Source: Sesamum alatum (taxonomy: Eukaryota > Streptophyta > Magnoliopsida > Lamiales > Pedaliaceae). From it: a stretch of DNA of 64,000 nucleotides. The stretch covers positions 29,019,966 to 29,083,965 of the forward strand of contig JACGWO010000001.1 of NCBI GenBank assembly GCA_034509735.1, in the 5' to 3' direction. How positions within the stretch are numbered: position 1 is the stretch's first letter; every line of letters starts with the position of its first letter. A program made the position numbers and the translations under genes. Of this stretch, positions 11,954 to 25,275 are shown in pieces. Below the pieces are notes generated by a model, which saw nothing but the letters and a program-made list of their open reading frames with translations, had not been told where the DNA came from and did not search any database.

Positions 11954-12780
11954 GAGGTGTTTGGGATGCCAACTTCTATTTCTGAAACTGCTACGAAAAA
12001 CATTTTTAAGCCAAAAGCTAGAAGCACATTAGGGGTGCTTCTAGCTGCTTTGACTTTTTTGTAAGTAAATTCAACTTCCATTGAGACTACTCTGCCTTCA
12101 TTATCATAATTTCAATTCGATTTTATCCTTTTTAATTTATTTTCAAAATTGTCATCTAAAGTTGATGTTAAATTTTTAAATAGTTTGAATAATTTATCAT
12201 TAACAAAATTTATAATTTCACATATTTAATATTTTTAAAAAATTATATTTTATTTTTTATATTATATGATATTATTCCTAAGTCATAGAAAAATATAAAT
12301 TAAATTACTATGATTAGTTAAGAAAAATAATTCTTTTTTGTCAATCTTGCAAGTTTATTTATTGTGCATGAATGAAAAATTATATTACATAATTGGGAAC
12401 ATTATTGAATTAAACATCTAGTTTTTCTATTAATATTGAATATTTTAATAATATAAATGATAATCATTTTTAAATAATAAAATATGAGATATACTAATTG
12501 AAATAAATTTATTATTTTTTGAGGAAAAATAATTATTATAATCAAGAGAGAAGTGGAAATATTAAGCAAAATAGCATCTTTTTTAATACATGGGGACAAA
12601 CAGTCTTTAATCATTTAAACTTGTTTTAGAAGTGTTTTTTCCCAAACACTACCTAATTTAGCTTTTATCTGCTTTTCACTTTTTCTACAAACACTATCCA
12701 CTTTTTATTCTGCTACAACTTCCAACTTATTCTACCAAAATCACTTCTTCAAAAGCGGAAGCTCTCGCAAATACCCCCTA
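11954..12780 (-). mobile_element. Approximately 830-bp nonautonomous element, family D, copy 1
   Basis: Read on the minus strand it begins GGTATTTGCGAGAGCTTCCGC. It shares the internal words AAATTAGGTAGTGTTTG and CCCCATGTATTAAA with copies at about 40108-40850 and 61935-62745 in the + orientation. The ends carry a short inverted GGTGTTTG-like word. I could not find a clean target duplication. The superfamily is uncertain; hAT-like is a guess from the termini. It has no coding capacity. Confidence 0.6.
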
Positions 12781-14296
12781 AGTTGTCCTAGTTATATTTG
12801 TAACTTTATAGAATTATTAGTTTATAATATTGAAGGGACCATAAGTTTATATAAAGGTCTTTCGAAAAATTATTATCTTGTTAATTTATCGAAATTATTA
12901 ATTTATGCCTTGGGCCCGAGTCGAAACCAAGAAAAATTATTATTTTTAAAAAATTATTAATTTATCGAGTATTAATTTGTAGAGGTTCTACTATATGTTG
13001 TTATTGCGCTAATTTTTACTTTGTTGATATTTACTGCCCTAATATGATGCGATGGTGCATTAATATTTCATGTTTTGGCATACGCTACTCTTGTTTGTAC
13101 TACACCGTTAATATTTTATTGTAAAAAAACAGTGTTATAGCCACGAACTTTGTATACAATTAATTGTGAAACATTTTGCCACAGAAATTTGCAAATGTAA
13201 AACTTCCATTGCTACAGGATATAATGCTATAGTGGCAATGACCTTTTCGCCCATGGTAAATTTTGTACCATGGATAATTGTCTGTTGTAAATTAGGTTGT
13301 CAAAAATTTTGACTTTTTGTGAATTTTGCAACTACCGCTGCAATAGATTTTACAATATTCGATATTTGTTTCTCTTATACAGAATGAATGTGATATTTGC
13401 ATTCTATAAATATTCAACATTTTTTTGGTTTTTACTTTGTGTAAACAAAACTAAATAAACTAAACTTTTTCAAACTTCTTTATTTATGCTAATATAAAAA
13501 GAATATCCCATCTTTGTTCATAAAGAGCAATTATTTACACAGTGACACTAATTCTTTATTATGCCAATAAATTCCTAAATTGGTTTCTTTCATTTCTTTT
13601 TTTTTTTCTTTTTTTTTTTTTTTTGATTTTTTTTAAATGTGATGTGTAGATTTATATATATATTTTATTTATAAATATATTTTAAATTATAAAATATTAT
13701 TTATTATATACACGTAAAGACAACATACCACATTGATTAGGTTAATAATAAGAAAACTTAATGCAACAATTTAACTTATTTTAGTGTATAACCAACTGGA
13801 CCATTCCTAACCGATCATTGTAGGGTGTTGGTCCCAAGTTATTTACAGGGTGGCCCAAGTTATCTTCATACGATAACCATTACTTAAAGACAAATGCACG
13901 AAAACATTAATTACCCAGAGAAATATATTAATTCGTACAAAAATATTGTACTCATAATAAATTCTTTAACTTTAAATCATTTATTAAACTAATATATGAC
14001 TTATAATATCTTAAAATATAGGATTAATTAATAACACATCCAGTGGCGAAGTCAGAAAATTGGTTTAGCTCTATCAAAAATTAGTTAATTAATTTGGTAA
14101 ATAAAAATATTAAATTCTTCACAAAAAAAAATTATAAATGTACCAAATAAAAAATGAACAACTAATTCAAAAATTCAAGTAATGCGCAATATAAATTCAA
14201 TATAAATAATAGATTTCTTCCAATTAATTCACATATTCATTTGGGCACTCTACAAGAGCCGAAAAATTATCTGAAGAAATTAAATTATCTCATTCA

Positions 14297-14353
<57 letters not shown>
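14297..14353. repeat. (TAA)n microsatellite
   Basis: About 19 uninterrupted AAT/TAA units are followed by imperfect ones to about 14390. Confidence 0.97.
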
Positions 14354-14355
<2 letters not shown>

Positions 14356-14459
14356 GTAGTAGCAATAACAATAATAATAATAATAATAATCAAGTCAATT
14401 GATTTACCATAAGTTTACAAATTCCATTATTGTAAGTATTAATTTTACCCCGTGACCTA

Positions 14460-14620
14460 TATCCGCGGGTATTTTAGGTTCTAAATTCTATCTATATCCA
14501 AAATACTTATTTCAATGGGTATGAATTTGAGTTTGGATCTGATATAAAATTATTGGGTTAGAATCGGAGTGTAAGCTATTATAATGGGTTCGAATTTGGA
14601 TATCACCCAACCCTTTATAA
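14460..14620. repeat. Dispersed repeat, GGGTATTTTAGG type, copy a
   Basis: A GGGTATTTTAGG...CTATCTATA...AATACTTATTTCAATGGGT stretch recurs at about 29392-29552 and 39868-39948 with the same order of words. It is probably a short nonautonomous transposon. CACTA-1 begins 40 bp downstream. Confidence 0.6.
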
Positions 14621-15560
14621 GCAATGGAGAGAGTATCTAAAAGTGTGGAAGTAAGAGCAATCACTACAAAAAATGCGGGAATTGAAACGATAACAGGAAC
14701 GAATTTTTTAATTTTTGGAACGGTAAGTAGTTCACTGGAACCTTTTGGAGTGAAATTAGGAACGATTGTGGAACGGGAGGCAATCCGTGGCAATAAGACG
14801 CGATCCTAACAAATAGGAACGGTTACAAAGTAACCGTTCCTTTTTTGGAACGGTTTTTGGCATATATTAGGTTACCATTCCTAATTACCTTTGTACGTAT
14901 AAATTTATAATTTTTGCATTTGGAACACCTTATAAACTTTAGGAACGGTAGCATCAAAATCAAATCACACAATTAGGAACAGTAGTTAGAACACCTTTTG
15001 GAATAGTCCCCTTATTTTGTAGATAAAATTTAGCATGGTGTCTGGAATACCTGTAGGAACGGTTAGTTGTAAAGATTAGAATCGACAACTGGAATATATT
15101 TTGTCGCGACCTTTAGGAACGGTTTTAGCACTCTAACTTTGGAATACCATTTTGGATCGATTTTTGGTACTGTCTTTAGAACAAAAGCCTTACCACGAAA
15201 GAATTGATTTTGGTATATATGTAGGCACGGTAAGTCCCGTCTTTAGGAACGGTTGACTTGTATAGTTGGATAGGTTATTTCATCGGCAATGGGAACAACA
15301 AGTTTTTAAAACAGTCAAATATAAAAACGATACTTTGCGCCGATTAACCGTCTAAAGTACCGTTCCTAAATAATGAATTATTAATTTTTTTATATTAATA
15401 ATTTTTATCATTTAAATATAAATTAAATTATTAATAATATTTTGATTATATAATTAATATTTAAATATGAAAAAATACATAATTTAAAAATAAAAATTAT
15501 ATTAAATACGAATACTATCCAATTTAATTACAAAAAATCAAAATAAAAAAAATACACAAT

Positions 15561-17142
15561 CTACTCCTCGTCCCCATCGGCCTCGTCCATCTCGTTAATG
15601 TCTAGAATGGCGGGGTCTCTAGGAGGCCGTGACGGGCCGGCGCCGGAGCGACTGGTCTGCATGTCCTTCATCATACCCATCAGGTCCGCCATCATCTCCT
15701 CGAGGCGGCCCAACCGACCCTCCACGTTTGACGAAGGCGCTGGCTCTGGCGCGGGCGGTGGCGGTGGCGGTGGTGATGGCGAGGTACCGGTCTGGCTAAG
15801 ACCCAGGGCCTTAGAACCAAGACCAAATACTCGGCCCTTGTTCTTGCCCTCGACGAAAGTGAGCCATATCTGTTGCTCAGTCTGCGCCACCGAGCCCTGT
15901 GATTCGGAAGCAGGATCCTCAGGATTGCACAGGGCCTGAGACTGATGATCCTCCATCATCTTCTGGAACATCTCCTGCAAAAATAATTACAATAAATTAG
16001 AAAATTTTCAACCATTTAAAAAAATAAAGTAGAATGTATTAATTACAACTTACTGCCACCTCCGCTGGCCTCGACCCGCTCCAGCCGCCGTCGGCCTTTT
16101 TCTTATAGCATCTGGAGAATAACTCCATCTGCTTCACTGGCCGGCCGAGCTGCTCCTCCTGTAAAAAGAAATGGGAAACAGTTATTACAATTTTCATTTA
16201 ATAGTAATAAATAATTGAAATAACATTAGATATCTTACCAATTTCTACTTGTGCATACCAACGGAGACAGATCCCCCGTGGTACACAGTAGCGGATGCGC
16301 CTGGGTTGGCGTTCCGGTTCGCCTTGTTCTTCTCGCAGTCCTGGTTGAACTCCGGGGAATCCCAGTACAGGAGGAGTTGCCGCCAGACCTCGTTCGCCAG
16401 CCATAAAGGCTTCTGCAGAGACTGTCTGGCGAGGACGAACTTCTTCCTCAAGAACTTCCCCACCCAAACGTGGAAGATCTTGAACATCGACTCATCGTCA
16501 GCGTCCCACCAGTACGTCATCTGTATTAATAAAAATGATATATATATATATATATTAACTTAGACTGTTAAATATTTAAAAACAAAAATTAATTGCCGTT
16601 ACCTTTAAACTCTCAAACCAGAAATGCTGGTGCTCTGCCGGCACCTTGCGCAAACTACCCCAAGGATGGGGATAGTGTCCTCGCACGACCGCGTATATGC
16701 GCTCGTGGATCTTCCGATCACGACTGAAATTATAAAATAATTAGTATGACATAAAAATATTAATTTAAATTACAAAAAAAAATTTAAAAATATAAATATA
16801 CCTCGCATCGGCGAGTGTGATGTACTGGTGCGCGGATGGTGGTGGGAGTGGTGGGGCCAGTGGGGGTGGTGGTGGTGGGGCAGCCCATGGAAGGGCCGGA
16901 TCGACCGCCGGTGTGGTAGTGGATGGTCCGCCACCCTCCTCGACGGGTGCAGCGGTAGACGCACCGGGCTGCTGATCCGGCGCAGGTGGTGCGGGTGCCT
17001 GCTCTGCAGGTGGTGCTGGTGGCAGTGGTGGTCGGAACACTGCTTCCCCATCCTGGGAAACAACACCGGCTGGCAGTATGGTCGGTGAGCCGCGACCGCG
17101 GCCACGTCCACCTCCTCGAGGTGGAAAATCCCGACCTGACAT
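15561..17142 (-). pseudogene. TNPA-like CACTA accessory protein gene, one in-frame stop
   Basis: Five minus-strand exons are readable with GT-AG borders: 17142-16802 (start MSGRDFPPRGGG, then a Pro-rich segment), 16723-16603, 16520-about 16239, about 16161-16060 and about 15975-15561. The third exon has the YWWDADDESMFKIF and KNKANR words of the plant CACTA TNPA/Transposase_24-type family, thought to bind subterminal repeats. The last exon has EEMMADLMGMM and an acidic tail. A TAG at about 16247-16245 interrupts the frame just before the exon end (MHK-stop), while flanking exons stay in phase. Without that stop the gene looks complete. It lies downstream of and parallel to the TNP2-like gene. 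Confidence 0.85.
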
Positions 17143-18408
17143 GATCTATAATTTTTTTTAAAAATATTAGTCGTATGAATTTAAAAAATACATGTGAAGT
17201 ATCAATTTATTTGAATAATGATAATTTTTTTTAATTTTTGAAATAATTATGCAAACTAAATCCTAAAATTGTATACTAAGTCCCAAAATTAATCTAATAA
17301 ATGGATAATTACACTAAATCCTTCTATTTTTCCTATATATCTATACTAAATCCCAAATTTTGACCCCTAAAAGTTCACTAAATCCTTCTATTTTTCTATA
17401 TATTTATACTAAATTCCAAAATTTGACCCTAAAATTGCATTAAATCCTTGTATTTTTCTATATATTTATATACATAATTTTTTAAAAATTACATAAATTT
17501 CTGAAAATATTTTAAATTTATAGAAAAATGACATAAAAAAATTTACAAATTCAGAAAAATATCAGAAAAAATATCAGAAAAATCACCAAAAATTTGAAAT
17601 TTACAGAAAATTTTCTAAAATTTTTTGAATTTTCATAATTTCTGAAATTTACATTAAAATTCTGCAATTTATTTAAATTTACATAAATTTACATTAAATT
17701 GTAATAAAATTCTAAATTTTCAGATTTTTAAAATATATAAATTTTCAGTTTTTTAACAGAAAATCACACTAATTACAATAATTCACACTAATTGCAGAAA
17801 ATCACACTAATTACAATAATTCACACTAATTGACAGAAAATCACCAAAAATTTACACTAATTACAGAAAAATTACAGAAAATTCACATTAAATACAGAAA
17901 AATCATCAAAAATAATAGAAAATTCAAAATAATTACAGAAAAATTGTACACTAATTTTTTTAAATTACAGATTTTCCGAATTTTCAGTTTTTTTGAACTT
18001 TCAGATTTTTAAAAAGTACAAATTTCCAGATCTTTAATTAATCACAAAAAATTACCAAAATACCAAAATTTTCATTACTCACAAAAAATTATCAAAATTT
18101 TCTTTAATTACAGAATTATACCAAAATATCCCTAAATTATATAACTAATTCAGAAAAATCAACAATAATGCAACAGAAGAACAGTACAATTATGCAATAA
18201 CTTACCGAAAATTTCAACAATTACAGAATAATTATGCAATAATTTACAGAATATTTCAACAATTACAGTACAATTATGCAATAATTTACAGAAAAATGAA
18301 CGAAAATATTTGGAAATGACAGAAATATACCAAAATTACGTTGACTAAAATGACATAAATTACAGCAACATTACTGGCATAAAATTACAAAAATGAGAGC
18401 AAAAACAG

Positions 18409-18445
<37 letters not shown>

Positions 18446-19880
18446 ATATATCAAAGTAGGGTTTTTGGGAACCCTACTTGTAGTGGTACAGTACGGCGGC
18501 GGAGGAGGTGGCTGTGGAAGCAGAACCTCAGGCGGTGGAGGCTGGTGGTGGAGTGCGACGAAGATGCAGAGAGAGATAGAGAGGGAGAGTGTGATGGTGA
18601 CGGGAGAGGGAGAGTGTGACGGCGACGGAGAGAGAGAGATAGAGAGGGCGACGGCGACAGGAGAGGGCGACGGGAGACGACGACGGAGAGAGTGTGATGG
18701 TGATGGGAGAGGGCGATTGAGAGACTGAGAAATAGAGAGGGAGAGGAAGGAGGAAGCGGAAGGAAATGGGGAAAAATCAGCCAAGGGCTGATTTTATATC
18801 AGAACGTTGGAACGATCTTATTTTACAGATCATTCCCAACACCGGTCCCACTTCCAATACGACGTCGTTTTGCAGTTAAAACGACGACGTTTTAAGACAT
18901 ATCACTGACTATAAGGTAACTAGGAACGGTCATTTAATATACCTTGTGTTACTAGTACCGTTCCTAATGAGAAAACGACGTCGTTTGCTTAGCTGTATAT
19001 AGGTACCGTTCCTATTTTCATATAGAGCCGTTCCTATATGTATTGCAATTATTTTTTTTATCTTCTTAGATAATAAATATAAATTAAGAAAAACACGTTA
19101 TGAACACTTATTTTATTAAATAAACGTATACAATTGGATGTTTAAAGATTTTAAAAATCTATAATAATTTCCAAAAAATAGACACACGTTCACAATATGA
19201 AGTATATTTGTAAATTTATATTTGTTAATATTTCACAGATATAACTAGCATCCTATATTGTTGTACTGCACGGCATAATCAGACCGTCAAAATTCCAATC
19301 TGACCGTTAGATATGATATAACACACAAAAGAATACATTATATGTCGTTTTGAAATATTTCGGTGTGTGGATCTCGAGGTATCGTATTCGGTCAGTATTC
19401 ATCGTAACAATAACAGATGCATCCTTAAATCTGGGTTACTGATTGAAAATCAGACCGTTTGACATTAATTCATATCCATAACCTTGTATGTGTTAAAAAA
19501 TGGTGTCGATCATGCTGACGGATGTTGAGATATCGGACAAATTGGTTGGAATTGTAATACTAGGAATGGTTACCTAATAGACAACGTGTTCCCATTACCG
19601 TTTCTATTATAAAGAATGATGTCGTTTTAATGCACTCACGTAGGTACCGTTCCTATTATAATCTGGAACGGTCGTGTATAAACTTACCGTTCCAATAGTT
19701 GAATTTTTCACTAATTTTTCATTGGGCGCTAAAACGAAATATTGGACTACAGATTGGAACGGTCGTAGGTTTTCACCTACCGTTCCTAATTCAAATTTCC
19801 CTCATTTTTTAATTAGCTACCATATTTGAAATATTGTACCTTAAATAGGAACGGTCATGATAAATTTGGACCGTTCCTAA
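17143..19880. other. Noncoding spacer between the two CACTA-1 genes
   Basis: The left half (17220-18360) is AT-rich with degenerate short repeats such as TTACAGAAAAATT and AATTACAG. Then come a 35-bp poly-A (18409-18443) and a GA-rich purine tract (18560-18770). From about 18790 to 19890 the stretch is full of ACCGTTCC/GGAACGGT words and several AAAACGACGTCGTTT palindromes, resembling the element's own subterminal regions. Reading frames across the GA-rich tract are low-complexity and not credible as genes. Confidence 0.7.
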
Positions 19881-19881
19881 T

Positions 19882-22150
19882 TCAAATTTCCCTCATTGAG
19901 ATCATCGTTCCGACCGAGTCTGTTTCGCTTGCAGAGAATGTGCGGTTCAAAATAGTGCGAGGAGAGAAAAGTCCGATTTCTTCGATAATATAAGCCTCTA
20001 CAATTGACGCCTCGACGTGTGCTTTGTTTTTCACCTTTTTCTTCAAATCGCGTAGGAATCTATTCACATATGACAATTTATTAAAATGCAAATAATAAAT
20101 ATATATTTAACACTATTAATTATTTAATTACCTTTCAAATGGGTACATCCACCTGTATTGCACGGGACCCCCAACGCGCGCCTCATATAGAAGGTGAACA
20201 ATTAGATGCTCCATTGAGTCGAAAAAGGAAGGAGGAAAAATTTTCTCCAAGTTGCACATGATGACGGCTACACAATCTTTCAATTCTTTTATCTTGGCCA
20301 CATCTAGTGTTGTTGAGCATAGGATCTGGAATAGAAGACTCACTTCCGTCAAGGCCCCCCACACGTGCTCTGGAAGCATTTCACGGAAAGCAACCGGAAT
20401 CAAGTTCTGCATGAATACATGACAATCATGGCTCTTCATGCCGTGCATCCTCAACTCCTTCAGGTCGACGCAACGGGCCAAGTTAGAGGCATACCCATCA
20501 GGAAACCTAAGACAACAAATCCACTCATATATATTCTTCTTTTGCTCCTTCGTCAGTGTATATACCGCCTTAGGCATCACGTTCGGTCTCCTTTCGTCCA
20601 CCTCAAGCTCTGGCCGATTACATATGATCTTCAGATCCTTCCGTGCATTCAGATTGTCCTTCGTTTTTCCCTTAATGTCCATCACAGTATTGAATATATT
20701 ATCGAATACATTCTTCTCAAGATGCATGACATCAAGATTGTGTCGTATCAGATGCGCCCCCCAGTATTCAAGCTCCCAGAATATGCTTTTCTTCGTCCGC
20801 TTATGATCGACACCGTAGCCTTCTGGTTCACTCAACGGTTGTTTGACAGCCACACTAAATGCATCGACACGGGTTCGGATCTGTTCTCCAGTCAGCCTCG
20901 GACGTGCAACCTTCCTCTACATTCGGTTTTTAGTAAAGGCTTTCTTGTTCCTGCGATAAGGATGAACCGGTGGTAGGAATTGCCTGTGGCGGTCAAAATA
21001 GCATGCCTTCCGATCATGCTGTAAATAGAATGCCCGTGTGTCCTCCATACAAACTGGACACCCCATAACACAGGCAGTACTCCATCCAGACGCCATATCA
21101 TAAGCAGGAAGGTCGTTCACTGTCCACATCAATGCGGCATGTATCATGAATGCCTAGTTTGTCACAGTATCGTGCGTACGTACACCCATATGCCATAAAT
21201 TCTGCAACTCCTCGATCAACGGCTCCAAGTAGACACGATAAGACGTTTGGGATTCGATGGGCCTGGGATCACCATCGTTAGGAACATATACTCAGACTTC
21301 ATGCACATTCCCGGTGGGAGATTGTACGGTGTAAGTATCACGGGCCAACATGAGTAAGTTTTACCATACTGGTCGTGCGGTGCAAATCCATCCGTGCACA
21401 ACCCAAGTCTAACATTCCTCGATTCAGCTGCAAAATCGGGATACGTCCGGTCAAAATGCTTCCAAGCCTCTGCATCGGACGGATGACACATGGATCCTTC
21501 CTCCGTCTGATGGATCGCATGCCAAGTCATATGCTCTGTTGTGACCTCCGACGCATACAACCTCTACAACCGAGGGGTAATCGTTAGATACCTAAGAATG
21601 ACATACGGGGACTTCTTACGTTTAGGATTTCTGTCCCTGGTGGGCTTGTACCTAGCGTCTCCACAGAACTTGCAATATTTCGAATCAATATCGTCCTTCC
21701 AGTACAACATGCAACCGTTTTTGCAAGCATCAATCTTCTGAACTGGTAAACTCAATTCTCTTATCAATTTCTTCGTATTGTAATAATCGTCGGGAAAAGT
21801 GTAATCGCGGGGCATTACAGTATCAGCCCACTGGCATAACCGATCATATGTATGCTCGAAAAAATCCCCCTTCGACCTTGATATTTACCAAAGAGGCAAT
21901 TGACGCCAACTGAGAGGTGGTGCAGCCATTCCACAAAGGTTGGTCCGCAGCATGAACTACATCAAAAAATCGGTCTGACAAGCCAGACACATAATCATAG
22001 GGCCCCGAATCGTAATATGAACTAAGACCCACATCAGATGGACAATATTGAGTACCATCATCAGTCGGTCCCTCCTGGTTGTACGAAGACCAGAATGATG
22101 GCCCGGCGGCACCGAATACCATCCTCTGCGCCCAATCCATCTGAGCCGCA
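19882..22150 (-). pseudogene. TNP2-like CACTA transposase gene, broken
   Basis: Minus-strand pieces follow the En/Spm TNP2 order. 22140-21844 is an N-terminal segment. 21815-21564 has a YCKFCGDARYKP zinc-finger-like motif. 21560-21216 has FDRTYPDFAAESRNVRLG, DGFAPHDQYGKTYSCWPV and LPPGMCMK (Transposase_21). 21147-20900 has DLPAYDMASGWST. 20853-20128 has HNLDVMHLEKNVFDN, then HDCHVFMQ and ARVGGPVQYRWMYPFER (the DUF4218-type region). 20091-19882 is a C-terminal piece. Near 21236 the frame shifts, and at about 21155 a TAG stands where the family has a sense codon. The enzyme would cut CACTA ends; this copy cannot make a full protein. Confidence 0.9.
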
Positions 22151-23400
22151 TCACCCTAATGCGAACTACCCTCCTCTTGAACGGGTGGCGTTTGCTGCTG
22201 CTGCACAGGGGGCGCTGTCAATGCTTCAAAGTATTCCTGCACCCTCTCCTCACCATGCGAAGTCTAATTGTAATACTCTGGCATAAACCCTTTCATACAC
22301 AAATCAAAATTTACCTCGTCTGGTGTTTTGAACCGTTCGTTTTTGCACTTCCAGCAGGGACACTTAATCTTGTCCCCGTCCATATATGCACGCTGAGACT
22401 GGGCCCAATTCTAAAAATATTGTAACACCATCCTCAAACTCCGGCGTCACACCCAGGACGTCTCGATCATACATCAATTTCATCAACTGTCTTAACATGA
22501 TTAGTCCTACGTATAATTCACAAAACAGTACGCAATTAAATGACGAGAGTAAATTATATATATAAATATATACATGCAAAAATAACAGAATTTTGCATAC
22601 TTACCTGAGCAAAACACCTATCAATATCAATGCAAAATTCGCGCTCGATAATTGATATGTTCGATTTTCCGTATAAAGAATCAAGGGGGGAAGTTACAAC
22701 AAAATGAGTTGGAGAGTAAGTATAAGAACAATGACAAAGAAGGGGGACATATATATAGAAAATATTGGAACAGGCATTGGAATATTATTTGGAACACAAA
22801 ACTAGCAGTTGAAATATAGCCGTTGTTCCAGCTTTAGGAACGGTCGCAGGAGAGGAAACAGGAACGGTAATGTTACCGTTGTAATATAGCCGTTAGCGCA
22901 TATTAGGAACGGTATGAGGCACACCAAAATGGACCATTCCTACTTGGAGTACACTTTGGAACGGTACTTGTAACAATATTGCACTTACTATATACTCATA
23001 ATTTGGAACAGTAATTGCATTACATTTTTTTCCCATGGCGTAAAAGGGTCTTCTGTAGGACTACATGTTAAAACGGTCAGTCCACCGGTCCAAATAGACC
23101 CGATCTTTGGAACACATATAGTAACGGTAAGTGTTCCCGGTCGGCGTGCCGTTCCAATTCTCACACATGTGTTCCAAATTGAAGTCCAAAATATATCAGG
23201 TACCCTTTCGGAACGGTTGTAGGTGTACAAATTGGCTCACCATTTTTGGCACTCTACTAAGAATGGTCGGTCCGTTCCTATTAATTTGTATTACAATTAG
23301 CACGACTGTGACGTCATCAATGGTTTACCGTTCTACAACTGTTCCTACAACCGTTCCGATTTGGAACGGTAACTGGAACGGCCGTTTCTATCCGTTCCTA
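22151..23400. other. CACTA-1 right subterminal region
   Basis: Beyond the transposase start there is a probable 5' exon and leader piece to about 22670. From about 22790 to 23400 come many ACCGTTCC/GGAACGG words on both strands, mirroring 14690-15360 at the other end. No separate gene was seen. Confidence 0.6.
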
Positions 23401-23421
23401 TTCCCGCATTTTTTTGTAGTG

Positions 23422-23544
23422 AATTGCTTTATAGGTAAATTAAAGTGAGTTTTATTTATTTATTTTTCACGACAAAACATGTTAAAACCTAAGAACTTAA
23501 TACGTTAGTAGTCCTAAGCCAAAACGAAAGTCACGTTGGCCACT
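23422..23544. other. Short host spacer between two CACTA elements
   Basis: These 123 bp separate the exact ends of CACTA-1 and CACTA-2, including one copy of each target duplication (AAT at 23422-23424, ACT at 23542-23544). No feature was recognised. Confidence 0.8.
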
Positions 23545-23739
23545 CACTACAAAAAAAACAAGGGGTTGTAACGACTTTTTTGGAATGGCCACATACATGG
23601 CTTTTGCCACTAATTGGTCACAAAAAAAAAAATTTATGACGTCATTTTGAAAATCCAAAAAAATTCAACTTTTTGTAACAGCCAAACCGATACAAAAGCC
23701 GTTTCAAATAACATGTATAACAAAAGTTGTTACAAAAAT

Positions 23740-24350
23740 TTAGGCCGTCGCAATTTGTAACTGCTTTTGCCATTCCTCGTGAATTTTGGAACGGTTTTTT
23801 CATCAAGCAAACCATTCCAAAGGGTGTACAAAAAGCCATTCCAGAGTATAAATGAAAAACACGTTACAAATGGCATTCCAAAAAGCCATTACTAATTTCA
23901 CATGATTTTTGGCACGACATTGTTACTTCAATCAGACCATCGCAATTTGTAACTGCTTTTGCAATTCCTGTTGAGTTTTGGAACGGTTTAATTTTTTCGT
24001 CAAGTGAACTGTTCCAAAGGGTGTACAAAAAGCCGTTCCAAATATATAAATGAAAAACACGTTACAAATGGCGTTCCAAAAAACATCGGTCGTTACTAAT
24101 TTCACATGGTTTTTGGCACGACTTTGTTATTTCAATCAGACCGTCGCAATTTGTAACTGTTTTTGCAGTTCCTTGTGAATTTTGGAACTGTTTAATTTTT
24201 TCGTCAAGTGAACCGTTTCAAATGATGTACGGAAAGTCGTTCCAAATATATAAATGAAAAACACGTTACAAATGGTATTCCAAAAAATATTGGTCATTAC
24301 CAATTTCACATGGTTTTTGGCACGACCTTGTTATTTTGTAACGGTTTTTA
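23740..24350. repeat. Tandem repeat of about 195-205 bp, three units, in CACTA-2
   Basis: Units begin near 23745, 23938 and 24141, each with a CGTCGCAATTTGTAACTG-like word. Each continues through TTTTGGAACGG/CTG, GTACAAAAAGCC, AATGAAAAACACGTTACAAATGG and TTTGGCACGAC. They carry the subterminal words and may serve as an enlarged transposase-binding platform. Confidence 0.85.
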
Positions 24351-25275
24351 AAAGTTAGAAAAGTCGTTACAAGGGCCGCATCAAATACCGATATGAAATT
24401 TTGGCGGGAAATTTAAAAATTTTGAGAGGATTCCTTTTAATTAATTGGCCATCCCAAAAGCTATAGCAAAATTCGTCCAAGAAATTAATATTTAAAAACC
24501 ATGGAAAAAATCGTTACAAAATCTATTCACTTTCAAAAACTTATATTTTCAAGTACGATATCTTAAAATTCAGGCACCCGATTCATACCAAATTTAAGTA
24601 TATATAATAATATGTCAATTAGATCAAATCTGATGGTATGATTTAAAATCAGATAGCCTGATTGAACGATACACCATCTTCAATGATTATCCTTATGTTC
24701 GGGGTGTGATATCTCAACATCCGTATACCTAATAAGTCTAAAACTCTACCAAACGTAATTTTCTGTCCATTACATCATATCTAACAGTTTGATCTGAATT
24801 TTGACTATCTGATTAACTCATTCAGTTCTACAATGTAAGATGATAGTTACATCAATATAATACTAACATTTATGAATATACAAATTTATTGCATGTCGTG
24901 AACATATATCATTGTCATCTATAAAATATTTTTACGTATTTCAATTGCATTATTCCACATAACGGATAATTTTCTACAACATTTAATTATTAATTACGAA
25001 TTTTTTTATTTAATGGATATTTTAATAAATAATAATTAAATATTTGAAATACTTTTACGGACGGCCGTTACTAATTTTATATGATTTTTGGCACAATCTT
25101 GTTATTTTGTAATGATTTTTAAATATAAGACAAGCCGTTACCAGGGTCGCATAAAATACCGGTACAAAATAAAAAAATTAGTATTTAAAAACCGTGAAAA
25201 AAACTGTTACAAATTTTTTTCACTTTCGAATATTTTCAAGTATGATATCTTAAAATCCGGGCACCCGCATCAAAT

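Larger units (their letters stand above)
12781..14661. other. AT-rich intergenic stretch
   Basis: No gene was seen. It holds a poly-T run (about 13590-13625), AT-rich sequence at 13590-13730 resembling 63080-63215, a (TAA)n microsatellite and a dispersed repeat piece near 14460-14620, both listed separately. Confidence 0.6.
14662..23421 (-). mobile_element. CACTA (En/Spm) transposon CACTA-1, 8.76 kb
   Basis: It starts CACTACAAAAAATGCGGGAA and ends with the complement of CACTACAAAAAAATGCGGGA. It is flanked on both sides by AAT, the 3-bp duplication expected for CACTA elements. Subterminal regions carry dozens of GGAACGGT/ACCGTTCC words, the likely transposase-binding repeats. Both genes lie on the minus strand: a TNP2-like transposase (about 22140-19890) and a TNPA-like gene (17142-15561). 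Both are broken, so the element would need help in trans. Ends and target duplication are exact, which points to a fairly recent insertion. Confidence 0.95.

Noticed and set aside
15598..17088. Long + strand frames opposite the TNPA-like exons
   Set aside because: They mirror GC-rich exons of the minus-strand gene, which shows family motifs and proper splice sites.
18371..18784. Ser/Pro-rich minus-strand frame and charged + strand frame around a poly-A and GA tract
   Set aside because: Low-complexity translation of purine/pyrimidine repeats with no domain or gene structure.
20365..20976. 203-codon + strand frame
   Set aside because: It is antisense to the well-supported TNP2-like region and matches nothing I recognise.
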